Assembly: GCA_947495685.1 (NCBI GenBank) | Contig: CANLZY010000025.1 | Span: 25,706 to 89,705, forward strand | DNA: 64,000 bases | Reading direction: 5' to 3' | From: an uncultured Tropicimonas sp. | GTDB lineage: Bacteria; Pseudomonadota; Alphaproteobacteria; Rhodobacterales; Rhodobacteraceae | Shown: one piece after another, positions 1 through 9,085 of the stretch | How the letters are laid out: each line of letters opens with the position of its first letter | Position numbering within the stretch: the stretch's first letter is position 1 | Notes under the pieces: model-generated | The model's input: only the letters and a program-made list of their open reading frames with translations | Database searches by the model: none | Told to the model about the DNA's origin: nothing | Made by a program: the position numbers and the translations under genes

Positions 1-1659
1 AACGTCGAGGTAACGGCGGAAGCTCAACAGCAGAACGGGCTTTTGGCCTATGTCGGCACGCTGTTGCCTTTCATCATTCTGATCGGCATCTGGATTTTCC
101 TGATGAACCGCATGCAGGGTGGCGGACGCGGCGGCGCGATGGGCTTTGGCAAATCCAAGGCGAAACTGCTGACCGAAAAATCGGGCCGGGTGACCTTTGA
201 CGATGTCGCCGGCATCGACGAGGCCAAGGAAGAGCTGGAAGAGATTGTCGAATTTCTCCGCAACCCGCAGAAATTCTCCCGCCTCGGCGGCAAGATCCCA
301 AAGGGTGCGTTGCTTGTCGGCCCACCCGGTACTGGTAAGACCCTGCTGGCCCGTGCCATTGCAGGCGAAGCCGGCGTGCCCTTCTTCACCATCTCGGGCT
401 CGGATTTCGTGGAAATGTTCGTCGGCGTTGGCGCGTCCCGGGTCCGTGACATGTTCGAACAGGCCAAGAAGAACGCGCCCTGCATCGTCTTCATAGACGA
501 GATCGACGCGGTGGGCCGCTCGCGTGGCGTTGGCTACGGCGGCGGCAACGACGAGCGCGAGCAGACGCTGAACCAGCTTCTGGTCGAGATGGACGGTTTC
601 GAGGCCAACGAAGGCATCATCATCGTCGCGGCAACCAACCGCCCCGACGTGCTCGACCCCGCGCTGCTGCGGCCCGGTCGGTTCGACCGGCAGGTGCAGG
701 TGCCCAACCCGGACATCAAGGGCCGCGAGAAGATCCTCGGCGTGCATGCCCGCAAGGTGCCGCTTGGGCCCGATGTCGATCTGCGCATCATCGCACGTGG
801 AACCCCCGGTTTTTCGGGCGCCGATCTGGCCAACCTGGTCAACGAAGCGGCCCTCATGGCCGCACGCATCGGTCGACGATTCGTGGTCATGGAAGATTTC
901 GAAAGCGCCAAGGACAAGGTTATGATGGGGGCGGAGCGCCGCTCGATGGTCATGTCCGAGGACGAGAAAAAGCTGACCGCCTATCACGAGGCAGGGCACG
1001 CCATCGTCGGCCTGAACGTTCCGCAACATGATCCGATCCACAAGGCGACGATCATTCCACGCGGACGCGCGTTGGGCCTCGTGCTCAGCTTGCCCGAACG
1101 CGATCAGCTGTCGGTGACCTATACCAAGTACAAGTCCAAGATCGCCATGGCGATGGGCGGCAAGGTTGCCGAGGAACTGACCTTCGGCAAGGAGAACGTG
1201 ACCTCCGGCGCCGCCTCTGACATCCAGCAGGTGTCCAAGATCGCCCGCGCGATGGTCACGCAGTTCGGCATGTCCGATGAACTTGGCAATATCGACTATG
1301 CCAACGAGCAGCAGAGCTATCTGGGCGCCTACCAGGGGCAGGCGACGGCATCGCCCGATACGCTGGAGCGTATCGACGATGAGGTTCGCCGATTGGTGGA
1401 CGAGGGATACGAGACAGCGAAACGCATCCTGACGGAGCGGTCGCAGGATCTGAAAAACCTGGCCGAGGGCCTGCTGGAATACGAGACACTGACCGGTGTC
1501 GAGATCGCGAAGGTGATTGGTGGAGAGCCGCTGAACCGCGGGGATGACGACGATCAGCCCTCCGATAGCGGCAGTGCGCCGTCGCTGACGGCGATCCCGA
1601 AGACCAAGCCCAAGGCACCCAAGGCCGACCCCGGCCTGGAGCCTGATCCCACCACGTGA
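1..1659 (+). CDS. ftsH: ATP-dependent zinc metalloprotease FtsH, 5'-truncated
   Basis: FtsH is a membrane-anchored hexameric AAA+ protease that degrades misfolded membrane proteins and some soluble regulators. The reading frame is open from base 1, so the true start and roughly the first 85-90 residues (first membrane helix and periplasmic domain) lie upstream of the window. Visible here are the second transmembrane helix (about 45-110), Walker A GPPGTGKT (319-342), Walker B with IDEID (484-507), the second region of homology ending in RPGRFDR (about 670-690), the zinc-protease motif HEAGH (985-999), and the third zinc ligand Asp in SGAASD (1219-1221). The C-terminus is an acidic then Pro/Lys-rich tail, common and variable in this family. 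The stop codon overlaps the GTG of the next gene by 3 bases. Identity is certain; only the N-terminus is missing. Confidence 0.97.
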   Translation, partial: NVEVTAEAQQQNGLLAYVGTLLPFIILIGIWIFLMNRMQGGGRGGAMGFGKSKAKLLTEKSGRVTFDDVAGIDEAKEELEEIVEFLRNPQKFSRLGGKIPKGALLVGPPGTGKTLLARAIAGEAGVPFFTISGSDFVEMFVGVGASRVRDMFEQAKKNAPCIVFIDEIDAVGRSRGVGYGGGNDEREQTLNQLLVEMDGFEANEGIIIVAATNRPDVLDPALLRPGRFDRQVQVPNPDIKGREKILGVHARKVPLGPDVDLRIIARGTPGFSGADLANLVNEAALMAARIGRRFVVMEDFESAKDKVMMGAERRSMVMSEDEKKLTAYHEAGHAIVGLNVPQHDPIHKATIIPRGRALGLVLSLPERDQLSVTYTKYKSKIAMAMGGKVAEELTFGKENVTSGAASDIQQVSKIARAMVTQFGMSDELGNIDYANEQQSYLGAYQGQATASPDTLERIDDEVRRLVDEGYETAKRILTERSQDLKNLAEGLLEYETLTGVEIAKVIGGEPLNRGDDDDQPSDSGSAPSLTAIPKTKPKAPKADPGLEPDPTT

Positions 1660-2447
1660 CCCAAGGGGCAGGCAACGACTGGAACCCTGGAACCTACCTC
1701 AGGTTTCAGGGTTTTCGTTTGAGACCGGCGCTGGACCTTCTGTCCGCGGTGCCGGACCTGCCGGACGGGGATCTGGTGGACCTTGGGTGTGGCCCCGGCA
1801 CAGTTGGGTCAGCGCTCCTTGGGCGGTTCCCGATGCGGCGGTTGATCGGCGTGGACACCTCGCCGGCGATGCTGGAGCAGGCACAGGCGTCGGGCGTCTA
1901 TACGACCTTTCATCAGGCCGATATCGCCGAATGGGTGCCGGATCGCCGCCCGGCCCTGATTTTTTCAAACGCTGCTCTGCATTGGCTGCCCGATCATGGC
2001 TGGCTGTTGCCACGGCTCTTGGGCCAACTGGCTCCCGGGGGCTGTCTGGCCGTTCAAATGCCACGACAGAGCCTTGCGCCGGCACACAGGATCCTGCGGG
2101 ACCTGGCGGCGGTGATGTTTCCGGACCGGTTCGACTGGAGCAATTGGGAGCCTGCGGTTGCGGTGCCCGAAGCCTATGCGTCACTGCTGTCTCCGCTGGG
2201 CGAGCTGTCGCTGTGGGAAACCGTCTACTATCAGCGGCTGGCCCCGACGCCGGAGGGCAACCCGGTTCGCCTTTTCTCCCAGTCCACAGTTGCGCGCCCA
2301 ATCCTTGAAGTGTTGACAGAGGCCGAAACCGAATGGTTTCTGTCAGCAGTAGATTCCAGCCTGGCAGAGGCCTATCCCGCGTCGCCGGACGGCAGCGTTC
2401 TCTATCCATTCCGCCGGCTTTTTCTCACGATTTGCCGACCGGACTGA
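1656..2447 (+). CDS. tam: Class I SAM methyltransferase, trans-aconitate 2-methyltransferase family
   Basis: 263 residues from a GTG start that overlaps the ftsH stop (GTGA), suggesting translational coupling. The N-terminus reads [10 protein letters not shown] then RLRPALDLL, the characteristic opening of the trans-aconitate methyltransferase (Tam) family. It is followed by SAM-binding motif I, VDLGCGPG (residues 41-48), and a downstream acidic residue at the end of the second strand (GVDTSPAML). Tam enzymes methylate trans-aconitate, a spontaneous by-product of aconitate that inhibits aconitase. The fold and family are clear. The exact substrate is inferred from the N-terminal signature and the length, which is close to the usual 255-260 residues. 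A related small-molecule methyltransferase cannot be excluded. Confidence 0.8.
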   Translation: MTQGAGNDWNPGTYLRFQGFRLRPALDLLSAVPDLPDGDLVDLGCGPGTVGSALLGRFPMRRLIGVDTSPAMLEQAQASGVYTTFHQADIAEWVPDRRPALIFSNAALHWLPDHGWLLPRLLGQLAPGGCLAVQMPRQSLAPAHRILRDLAAVMFPDRFDWSNWEPAVAVPEAYASLLSPLGELSLWETVYYQRLAPTPEGNPVRLFSQSTVARPILEVLTEAETEWFLSAVDSSLAEAYPASPDGSVLYPFRRLFLTICRPD

Positions 2448-2494
2448 GGCGTGCGACACGTCGGCATAGAGCCCGACCGACAGGAGACCCGACC

Positions 2495-3082
2495 ATGCCT
2501 GCACTGAAACCGACCGGCCTGACCGGGACCATTGCATGGTTGGGCCATGTGCCTGACCGAGACGACACGCTGCGCTCTGTTGCTGTCGATCATCTTGAGG
2601 CGTTGTTTTCCGGGATCACAGCAGAGGAACACGGCGGTCTGACGCGGCCGTCCTGTTCGCGCGTCGTGGCGCAGTATCCACGCGGCACGGAGATACGGAA
2701 CACGCGGCAATTGTCCATTGTCTCGGAAGAGGAGTTGGCGGAGATCGCATCGCTGATCGGCGTCGAACACTTCAATCCGGCGTGGATCGGCGCGACGATG
2801 GTCATCTCGGGTTTGCCGGATTTCACACATATTCCCCCGTCGTCGCGACTTCAGACGCCGTCGGGAACGACATTGACCGTTGATATGGAAAACCGCCCCT
2901 GTGTTCTGCCGCACCCGGAGATCGACGCCGATGCACCCGGCCATGGTGCGGCGTTTCGCACGGCGGCCAAGGGACGGCGCGGCGTGACCGCATGGGTCGA
3001 ACGGAAGGGGCCGTTGGTCCTTGGAGAAACGATTTCCTTGCACATTCCCGACCAGCGCCCCTGGAAGGCCCCGCGCGGATAG
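2495..3082 (+). CDS. MOSC domain-containing protein
   Basis: 195 residues. ATG at 2495 is chosen because AGGAGA sits 8 bases upstream (2482-2487); the open frame extends further 5' but overlaps tam. The protein has the MOSC (Moco sulfurase C-terminal) layout: an early surface-exposed loop (CSRVVAQYPRGTEIRNTRQLS), then SEEELAEIA, a central ENRPCVLP segment with the conserved Cys of the family, and a final KGRRGVTAWVERKGPL strand. MOSC proteins handle molybdenum cofactor-linked sulfur or N-hydroxylated substrates, for example YiiM and mARC relatives. No cofactor gene is adjacent, so the substrate is unknown. The gene is followed directly by a palindromic repeat that may also serve as its transcription terminator. 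Confidence 0.85.
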   Translation: MPALKPTGLTGTIAWLGHVPDRDDTLRSVAVDHLEALFSGITAEEHGGLTRPSCSRVVAQYPRGTEIRNTRQLSIVSEEELAEIASLIGVEHFNPAWIGATMVISGLPDFTHIPPSSRLQTPSGTTLTVDMENRPCVLPHPEIDADAPGHGAAFRTAAKGRRGVTAWVERKGPLVLGETISLHIPDQRPWKAPRG

Positions 3083-3160
3083 GCGGGGGCCCTCCCGTCC
3101 GTCGGGCATGCATCGCAGATGCATCCACTCCCGTTGGGCGTGGCGCCCTTCGGGCGCACC
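3083..3160. repeat. Intergenic palindromic repeat, copy 1
   Basis: Begins one base after the MOSC stop codon. It contains a GGGGGCCCTCCCG start, a short hairpin ATGCATC-GCA-GATGCAT (3108-3124), and then CCCGTTGGGCG followed by a hairpin GGCGCCC-TTC-GGGCGC. The same order of parts is found at 4441-4511, 43872-43950 and, more diverged, 55308-55445, and inverted at 28430-28530. All copies lie between genes. The position right after a stop codon is compatible with a terminator or mRNA 3'-end role. Confidence 0.6.
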
Positions 3161-3520
3161 GACCTATCGACATCCATCGACGGGTGGTATCGGCGGGTTC
3201 GATCATCGTCGACAAGGGAAGCGGAGTGCCTCGGTGCGGTTGGGACGGTACGCGGGATCGGCGGACCGTGATGACAGTGCGGAAGTGCATGGAGGCTCGG
3301 CTGATCACTTCGTTGAAGCGGGTTTGAGCCAGGTCCGGGGACCTCAGCCGTGTTCTGACCCGCGCCTGTCTGGTCCGTTGTGCGCTGTCTGCAATCGGCG
3401 GAACGGACTCGCGGGTGCGAATGCCCTGTGATGGGCCGTCGGATTGACACCGCTTGCAAAAGAGGCGACCGGTTTGTGGATGAGTCTTTGGGCACGCCAG
3501 ACCAGTGGGGAACGAAAACG
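3161..3520. other. Gene-free stretch upstream of folD
   Basis: About 360 bases without a convincing gene. No ORF here has a good start signal or a recognisable product. A TTGACA (3444-3449) lies 72 bases before the folD start and is the best -35 candidate, but no good -10 hexamer sits 16-18 bases downstream (the sequence there is GACCGG). I see no tRNA or riboswitch consensus. Confidence 0.4.
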
Positions 3521-4423
3521 ATGACAGCGCACATCATTGACGGGAAAGCCTTTGCGGCTCGCGTACGGGAGAAGGTTGCGGGCCATGTGGCCCTGTTGAA
3601 GTCCGAAGCCGGATTGACCCCGGGTCTGGCCGTGGTCCTGGTAGGTGAAGATCCTGCGAGCCAGGTTTATGTACGCGCGAAGGGCAAGCTGACGGTCGAT
3701 GTCGGGATGGCATCCTTCGAACATCGGCTTGATGCGGCAACCTCCGAGGCGGATCTCCTGTCATTGATCCAATCCTTGAACGCGGACCCAAAGGTGCATG
3801 GCATTCTGGTGCAATTGCCGCTGCCGGATCACCTGAATTCGGACCTGGTGATCAACACCATTGATCCTGCCAAGGATGTGGACGGCTTTCACATTTCGAA
3901 TGTCGGACTTTTGGGGACCGGGCAGAAATCCATGGTGCCCTGCACACCGCTGGGATGCCTGATGATGCTGCGGGACCACCACGGATCGTTGTCGGGCATG
4001 GATGCCGTGATCGTCGGGCGCTCCAATATCGTTGGCAAACCCATGGCCCAGCTGCTGCTGGGCGAGAGCTGCACGGTGACCATTGCGCATTCGCGAACCC
4101 GGAACCTGGAAGAGGTCGTACGTCGGGCGGATATCGTCGTGGCTGCGGTTGGCCGACCGGAAATGGTGCCGGGGGGCTGGATCAAGCCGGGGGCGACGGT
4201 GATCGACGTGGGCATCAACCGCATCCCGGCACCTGAAAAGGGCGAGGGCAAGACGCGGCTGGTTGGCGACGTTGAGTTCGCCAGTGCCGTCGAGGTCGCA
4301 GGTGCGATCACGCCGGTGCCGGGTGGGGTGGGGCCGATGACCATCGCCTGCCTGTTGGCCAACACGGTGACGGCCTGCTGTCGGGCCAATGGACTGCCGG
4401 AACCGGACGGGCTGACCGTCTGA
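3521..4423 (+). CDS. folD: Bifunctional methylene-THF dehydrogenase / methenyl-THF cyclohydrolase FolD
   Basis: 300 residues, typical family length. FolD interconverts 5,10-methylene-THF and 10-formyl-THF using NADP, feeding one-carbon metabolism in the cytosol. Diagnostic segments are VYVRAKGK (catalytic Tyr and Lys), [10 protein letters not shown], the Rossmann segment [11 protein letters not shown], and the C-terminal [18 protein letters not shown] at 3521 is chosen because homologues begin just before IIDGKAFA. The frame continues 47 codons upstream without family similarity. It stands alone on the + strand, facing the convergent thioesterase gene, with a palindromic repeat between them. 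Confidence 0.97.
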   Translation: MTAHIIDGKAFAARVREKVAGHVALLKSEAGLTPGLAVVLVGEDPASQVYVRAKGKLTVDVGMASFEHRLDAATSEADLLSLIQSLNADPKVHGILVQLPLPDHLNSDLVINTIDPAKDVDGFHISNVGLLGTGQKSMVPCTPLGCLMMLRDHHGSLSGMDAVIVGRSNIVGKPMAQLLLGESCTVTIAHSRTRNLEEVVRRADIVVAAVGRPEMVPGGWIKPGATVIDVGINRIPAPEKGEGKTRLVGDVEFASAVEVAGAITPVPGGVGPMTIACLLANTVTACCRANGLPEPDGLTV

Positions 4424-4440
4424 CGGCAGCGCGGTGGCAC

Positions 4441-4511
4441 AGGCGGGCTCCCGCTGGTTCTGCGCGCCCGAAGGGTTTGAAACAACGGTTGGGTCGCGCG
4501 CGGCGCGCACG
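4441..4511. repeat. Intergenic palindromic repeat, copy 2
   Basis: Lies between the convergent genes folD and the thioesterase. It has GCGGGCTCCCGC at its left end and CGGTTGGGTCGCGCGCGGCGCGCACG at its right end, the same two landmarks as the copies at 3083 and 43872. The central part is diverged. The right-hand G/C-rich inverted repeat would form a strong hairpin and could terminate either convergent transcript. Confidence 0.5.
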
Positions 4512-4555
4512 TTGCTTTTGGGGCGAGTTTGTTGTGGGTGGGATCGGTCCCGGCC

Positions 4556-4978
4556 TTACACCGGGATCATCGTCCCCTGAAGCACGGCGATCAGCTTGCG
4601 TTTGCCGTTTTGCTCTGCCGCGACCTCTGCGGACACGACGATCAGCCGCCGACCGGGTTTGATCACACGCCCGGTCGCGATCAACCGATCGCCTGCCGCC
4701 GGGGCGAGCAGGTTGATCTTGATTTCCGCTGTCACGACATCGGCGCCCGGTTCCAGCTGTGTGAGGGCGGCATATCCAGCGGCGGAATCTCCCAAGGAAA
4801 ACGTCAAGCCGGCATGACCGAAGCCCTGCTGCTGTCGGGCACCGGGAAGGATCGGCGCCGCGATCTCGACCAGCCCCGGTGCGATCTGGACGAGCTCCGC
4901 TCCGAAGGTCTGCATCAGGCTCTGCCGGGAAAAGCTGTCACGAATGCGGGTTTCGATGTCGGGCGCGGTGTTGGTCAT
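4556..4978 (-). CDS. PaaI-family hotdog thioesterase
   Basis: 140 residues starting MTNTAPDIETRIRDSFSRQ. The frame is open upstream but overlaps pdeM, so ATG 4978 is preferred. This is a single hotdog domain: GFGHAGLTFSLGDSAAGYAAL matches the helix-and-loop signature of PaaI/YdiI-type acyl-CoA thioesterases (HAG variant of the HGG loop, then Asp). It is followed by the beta strands EIKINLLAPAAGDRLIATGRV and LIVVSAEVAAEQNGKRKLIAVLQGTM. These proteins hydrolyse acyl- or aryl-CoA as tetramers or dimers. No catabolic genes are adjacent, so the substrate is open. It is 56 bases downstream of pdeM and probably cotranscribed. Confidence 0.88.
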   Translation of the reverse strand: MTNTAPDIETRIRDSFSRQSLMQTFGAELVQIAPGLVEIAAPILPGARQQQGFGHAGLTFSLGDSAAGYAALTQLEPGADVVTAEIKINLLAPAAGDRLIATGRVIKPGRRLIVVSAEVAAEQNGKRKLIAVLQGTMIPV

Positions 4979-5034
4979 GGTGTCCTCGTCTGTCTGCCCG
5001 ATCGTGGCATGCGCCCCCCGTGGCAGACAAGCGG

Positions 5035-5688
5035 CTATCGCCGGATTGGAAAGCTGACGGGCGACGGCCCGGTCATGACGGCCCATGCCTTTGGACCCAT
5101 CAACTCCGAAAGCGCCGGCGCGGTGCAATCCAGCCCGCCAGTGAACGCCCCAAAGGCCGGGAGGATCAGCCGTCTCGTATCGATCAGAAAGCAGGGACGC
5201 CGCACGCCACCCAGCCGCGCCTTGGGATGGTAATGCCCAGAGACCTCGCCCGGGGCCGCATCCGGTTGCGCGATGTGGCGAAAGACCAAAGCGCCGACCC
5301 GAATTTCCGCCAAGTGACGCCCCCCCAGCGTCAGTGGTCCGGGATCGTGGTTGCCCTCGATCCAGACCCAGTCGCGCCCAGCCATCATCCGGGTGAGCCA
5401 ATCGGTTTGTCGATCTGACAGGCTGTTTGCGGCAAGGATGTCGTCGAAACTGTCGCCAAGGCAGACCACGGTCTGTGGGGACTGTGCCTCGATCTCGGCG
5501 TTCAGGCGGGTCAGGGTCTCATCGCATTCATATGGCGGCAGCAGGCCACCCGTTCGGCGGGCGTGCCGCTCTGCCTTGCCGAGGTGGAGGTCCGACACGC
5601 ACAGCAGCCGCTGGTCGGGCCACCAGAGCGCCCCCGACGGCAGCGGGACGAGGGTTTCGTTGGCAAGGTGAATCGGCGAGATATTCAT
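5035..5688 (-). CDS. pdeM: Ligase-associated DNA damage response endonuclease PdeM
   Basis: 217 residues, calcineurin-like metallophosphoesterase. All metal-binding motifs are visible in order: SDLHLG (Asp, His), GDSFDD, EGNHD and GHYHPKA. The family PdeM occurs next to a DEXH helicase, an exonuclease and an ATP-dependent DNA ligase in a bacterial DNA-repair module. Here the helicase ends only 47 bases upstream in the same direction, which supports the specific assignment over a generic phosphoesterase. The ligase and exonuclease genes are not in this window. It is likely cotranscribed with the helicase and the downstream thioesterase. Confidence 0.92.
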   Translation of the reverse strand: MNISPIHLANETLVPLPSGALWWPDQRLLCVSDLHLGKAERHARRTGGLLPPYECDETLTRLNAEIEAQSPQTVVCLGDSFDDILAANSLSDRQTDWLTRMMAGRDWVWIEGNHDPGPLTLGGRHLAEIRVGALVFRHIAQPDAAPGEVSGHYHPKARLGGVRRPCFLIDTRRLILPAFGAFTGGLDCTAPALSELMGPKAWAVMTGPSPVSFPIRR

Positions 5689-5735
5689 GCTGCCGTCTAG
5701 GGCGGGCGGAAGCGGGAATGCAAGCCCGACCGCGA

Positions 5736-8165
5736 TCAGGCCGGATCCAGCCCTGCGGCGCGCATCAGGCGATCGGCTTCTTCTGTCACCAGACGCTCGC
5801 GCCCGGCACCGACGACCGGGACCTTGCCAACGTCGAGCAGGAGCGGGGCGGCCAGAGGCGAGATGCGATCCAGGTGCACATGGTCGATCCGACCGTCGAT
5901 GCGATCAATCATCGCCTCGATCCGACCAAAATCCACCAATCCGCGCAGAGCCTCCTCGCGGGTGATCTGCATCAACAGGTGATCAGGGTCATATTTCAGC
6001 AGCGTGTCATAAAGGATATCGGAAGAGAACGTTGCCTGCCGCCCGGATTTGCGGGCCTGCGGCAGGTTGCGCTCGATCAGCCCGGCAATCGTGGCCGACG
6101 TGCGAAAGGTGCGTTTCATCACCGCGTTCCCGGCCAGCCACGAGTCCAGCCCGTCCCGTAGCGCAGCGCGGCCAAACAACGGCGCGGCATCAACCAGCGG
6201 CTCAAGCCCCCAGATCAGGGTGGCGTAGTCGCTGGAGACAAAGCCGAGCGGTTGCAGGCCCGCGTCCTCCATCCGGCGCGTCAGCAACAGGCCCAGCGTC
6301 TGCTGGGCGTTCTTGCCGGCAAAGCCATAGACGCAGACATGGTGCCGCCCGTCGTGGGGAAAGCTCTCGACCAGCAACCGTTCGCGCTCCGGCAACCGGG
6401 AGACATCGCGCTGCAACGCGAGCCAGCTGCGGGTGTGATCGGGCAGGTCCGGCCAGTCCGGCTGTCTGAACATGCGCAGGATGCGGTCTTGCAACTGGAT
6501 GGAACTGGCGAACTTGGTGCCCGAGAACACCGCCAGTTTCGGCCGTTTGGCGGCGTGGCGGGTGACCTCGACGGTCATCTCGCGCAGCCGTTCATACCGG
6601 ACGATCTTGCCGCCGATCAGGAAGGTATCGCCCGGGGTCAGCGAGGCCGCAAACGACTCCTCGACCTCGCCCAGAGGCTTGCCGCCCCGGCTGTTTCGCA
6701 GCCGGACCTTGAGCGTGTCGGTGTCCTGTATGGTGCCGATGTTCATGCGGATCCGTTGTGCCGCGCGCGGGTCGCGCAACTGCCAGAGCCCGTCTGGCCG
6801 GTGGAGCAGGCGTTGCCATTTGTCATAGGCGCGCAGCGCGTAGCCACCGGTGGCGCAAAAGTCGAGGCAGGCGTCGAAACCCGCCCGCGACAGGCCCGCA
6901 TAGGCCCCGGCGGTGATCATTTCGGCATACAGGGCATCGGCGTCAAAGGGACCTGCGCAGGCCGCAATCAGGATGTGCTGGCACAGAACGTCGCGCGGGC
7001 CCGGTCCGCGTGGCGTTTCGTCCAGGTCGCCGACGCGGGCGGCCTCCAGCGCGGCCTGGCACTCGACGATCTCAAAGCGGTTGGCTGGCACCAGCAGCGC
7101 CTTTGAGGGGGCGTTGTAGCGGTGGTTGGCGCGCCCGATTCGCTGCACCAGGCGCTTGACGTTCTTGGGGGCACCGACCTGGATCACCAGATCGACATCG
7201 CCCCAGTCGATGCCAAGGTCCAGCGAGCCGGTGCAGACGATGGCGCGCAATTGTCCGGCAACCATCGCAGCCTCGACCTTTTCGCGCTGTTCGCGGGCCA
7301 ACGAGCCGTGGTGGATCGCGATCGGGAGGCCGTCGTCGTTGGCCATCCAGAGGTGGTGGAAGAATATTTCGGCCTGGGCGCGGGTGTTGTGAAAGATCAG
7401 GGTCGTCCGGTGTTGGCGCACCTGATCCAGCACGGCAGGGATCGCATAGCGCCCGCCACCACCCGCCCAGGGCGGTGGCGCGTCTGTTGCCAGCATGGAG
7501 ATATCGGCAACCGGTCCCGGATCTGCCTCGATGATCCGGACCGGATCCGGATGCCGTGCCATGAGCCGCCCGATCTGCGCGGGGTCGTCGACCGTGGCCG
7601 ACAGGCCGACGCGGCGCAATCCCGGCGCAAGCGTCGACAGGCGGGCCAATGCCAGCATCAACTGGTCGCCGCGCTTGGATTCAGACAGGGCGTGGATCTC
7701 GTCGATGATGACGCGCGACAGGCCTGCAAACATGCGCGGGGCGTCGGGATAGGACACCAGCAGCGCCAGCGATTCGGGCGTCGTCAGCAGGATGTGGGGC
7801 GGGTCGGCACGTTGGCGTTTCTTGCGGCTGGCGGGGGTGTCGCCGGTGCGATCCTCGACCCGGATCGGCAGGCCCATCTCGGTGACCGGCGTCGAGAGGT
7901 TGCGACGAATGTCCGCCGCCAGCGCCTTGAGCGGCGAGATGTAGAGCGTGTGCAACCCGTCATGCGTTCCGTCCGCCAGTTCGGTCAACGTCGGCAGGAA
8001 ACCGGCGAGGGTCTTTCCGCCGCCCGTTGGAGCGATCAGCAACAGGGCAGGGGCGTCGGCCTGCTCCAACATCTGGTGCTGATGCGGATGAATCGCCCAG
8101 CCGCGCGCGGAGAACCAGCGGTCAAAGACGGTCGGCAATTTCGGTTGGGAGCGCTCTGGCAGCAT
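5736..8165 (-). CDS. Ligase-associated DEXH-box DNA helicase (Lhr family)
   Basis: 809 residues. Superfamily 2 helicase motifs in order: Q-motif region with HPHQHQML, Walker A APTGGGKT, LYISPLKAL, TTPESLA, Walker B IIDEIH, SAT motif GLSATVDD, then in the second RecA domain IVCTGSLDLGIDWGDVD and QRIGRANHR. These are followed by the winged-helix and Lhr C-terminal domains typical of the roughly 800-residue ligase-associated subgroup. Such helicases are 3'-5' ATP-dependent translocases working with PdeM, an exonuclease and a ligase in DNA repair. Only PdeM is next to it here. The N-terminus PTVFDRWFSARGW is characteristic of the subgroup, so the ATG at 8165 fits. Confidence 0.95.
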   Translation of the reverse strand: MLPERSQPKLPTVFDRWFSARGWAIHPHQHQMLEQADAPALLLIAPTGGGKTLAGFLPTLTELADGTHDGLHTLYISPLKALAADIRRNLSTPVTEMGLPIRVEDRTGDTPASRKKRQRADPPHILLTTPESLALLVSYPDAPRMFAGLSRVIIDEIHALSESKRGDQLMLALARLSTLAPGLRRVGLSATVDDPAQIGRLMARHPDPVRIIEADPGPVADISMLATDAPPPWAGGGGRYAIPAVLDQVRQHRTTLIFHNTRAQAEIFFHHLWMANDDGLPIAIHHGSLAREQREKVEAAMVAGQLRAIVCTGSLDLGIDWGDVDLVIQVGAPKNVKRLVQRIGRANHRYNAPSKALLVPANRFEIVECQAALEAARVGDLDETPRGPGPRDVLCQHILIAACAGPFDADALYAEMITAGAYAGLSRAGFDACLDFCATGGYALRAYDKWQRLLHRPDGLWQLRDPRAAQRIRMNIGTIQDTDTLKVRLRNSRGGKPLGEVEESFAASLTPGDTFLIGGKIVRYERLREMTVEVTRHAAKRPKLAVFSGTKFASSIQLQDRILRMFRQPDWPDLPDHTRSWLALQRDVSRLPERERLLVESFPHDGRHHVCVYGFAGKNAQQTLGLLLTRRMEDAGLQPLGFVSSDYATLIWGLEPLVDAAPLFGRAALRDGLDSWLAGNAVMKRTFRTSATIAGLIERNLPQARKSGRQATFSSDILYDTLLKYDPDHLLMQITREEALRGLVDFGRIEAMIDRIDGRIDHVHLDRISPLAAPLLLDVGKVPVVGAGRERLVTEEADRLMRAAGLDPA

Positions 8166-8227
8166 TGCGCGATCCTAGGAACAGGCGCAGTGCTTGACCA
8201 GCCTTGCCGAGGCAGGGCACGAAAATG

Positions 8228-9085
8228 TCAGCGGGGGCGGGGTGCCAGGGCGCGGATGGCGGATTGCACTGTCCGTGGCAGGGATGTGTCGGCGCCATCG
8301 GGCGCCGCGTCCAGCGCCGCCGCGACATCCTTGGTCAGGATTCCGATGGTGTTGTCCTCGGCCCAGCCGTCGCGGGCAAACTCGATCTCGTCAAAGCCGC
8401 TGGCCAGCCAGTTCTGGCCGGAGGAGGTCGCGATCAGGTCGAGCAGCCGACCTTCGTCAAGCCCTGCCTGATCGGCCCAGTCTAGAACCAGCCGCGTCAT
8501 GGCGGTGGACGACGCTGCCAACAGGTTGTTGAGCACCTTGGCCTGCATTCCGGCGCCGAACGGACCCATGCGATGCAGGTGGCGCCCCATCGCCTCGAAC
8601 AGCGGTTGCAGCGCATCGATATCTGCATCGGCACCGCCCAGCATGAAGCTGAGTCGCCGTTCCTGGGCGGCGATCTGGGCACCGGACATCGGGGCATCGA
8701 CGATACGGATATGCGCTGGCACGCGGTCGCGCAGCCCAAGAACATAGCGCGGCGACAGGGTCGAGCAGACGATTAGCGTTTCCAGTTGCGTTGCGCGCGT
8801 CACCAGTGAGCCGGACCCGAACAGGACATCGTCCGTTTGATCGCTGTCACGGACAACGCTCAGCAGGATAGACTGGTCCCGGGGCAGGGCCTCTGGCCGG
8901 TCGGTGATCGGCAGGCCGTTGTCCAGCATCCGAGGCGCCGCGATATCGTACCCCGAGGCCGCGAAACCGGCGTCGACAAGGGCGGCCAGCATTGGTCCGC
9001 CCATCCGCCCGCAGCCTGCAACGACGATCGGAACCGCCGGGGTCAGTGCTCGATGTGCTCTTCCTTGACGAACATGTTCTCCCAT
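8228..9085 (-). CDS. NAD(P)-dependent beta-hydroxyacid dehydrogenase family protein
   Basis: Up to 285 residues. The N-terminal Rossmann fold begins at PIVVAGCGRMGGPM. The substrate-binding segment DAPMSGAQIAAQERRLSFMLGG and the catalytic-lysine segment GAGMQAKVLNNLL follow, as in 3-hydroxyisobutyrate and tartronate semialdehyde reductases. The substrate cannot be told from the sequence. The start is uncertain: ATG 9085 overlaps the end of the upstream AAA ATPase gene by 43 bases, and there is no later ATG or GTG before the Rossmann core. Either the long overlap is real or an unusual start codon is used nearer 9045. The close spacing indicates cotranscription with the ATPase. Confidence 0.85.
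   Translation of the reverse strand: MGEHVRQGRAHRALTPAVPIVVAGCGRMGGPMLAALVDAGFAASGYDIAAPRMLDNGLPITDRPEALPRDQSILLSVVRDSDQTDDVLFGSGSLVTRATQLETLIVCSTLSPRYVLGLRDRVPAHIRIVDAPMSGAQIAAQERRLSFMLGGADADIDALQPLFEAMGRHLHRMGPFGAGMQAKVLNNLLAASSTAMTRLVLDWADQAGLDEGRLLDLIATSSGQNWLASGFDEIEFARDGWAEDNTIGILTKDVAAALDAAPDGADTSLPRTVQSAIRALAPRPR

Noticed and set aside
3195..3203. GGTTCGATC resembling a tRNA T-loop
   Set aside because: No matching T-stem, acceptor stem or anticodon arm can be drawn around it.
7122..8471. Open frame on the + strand opposite the DEXH helicase
   Set aside because: Antisense shadow of a gene with all helicase motifs.
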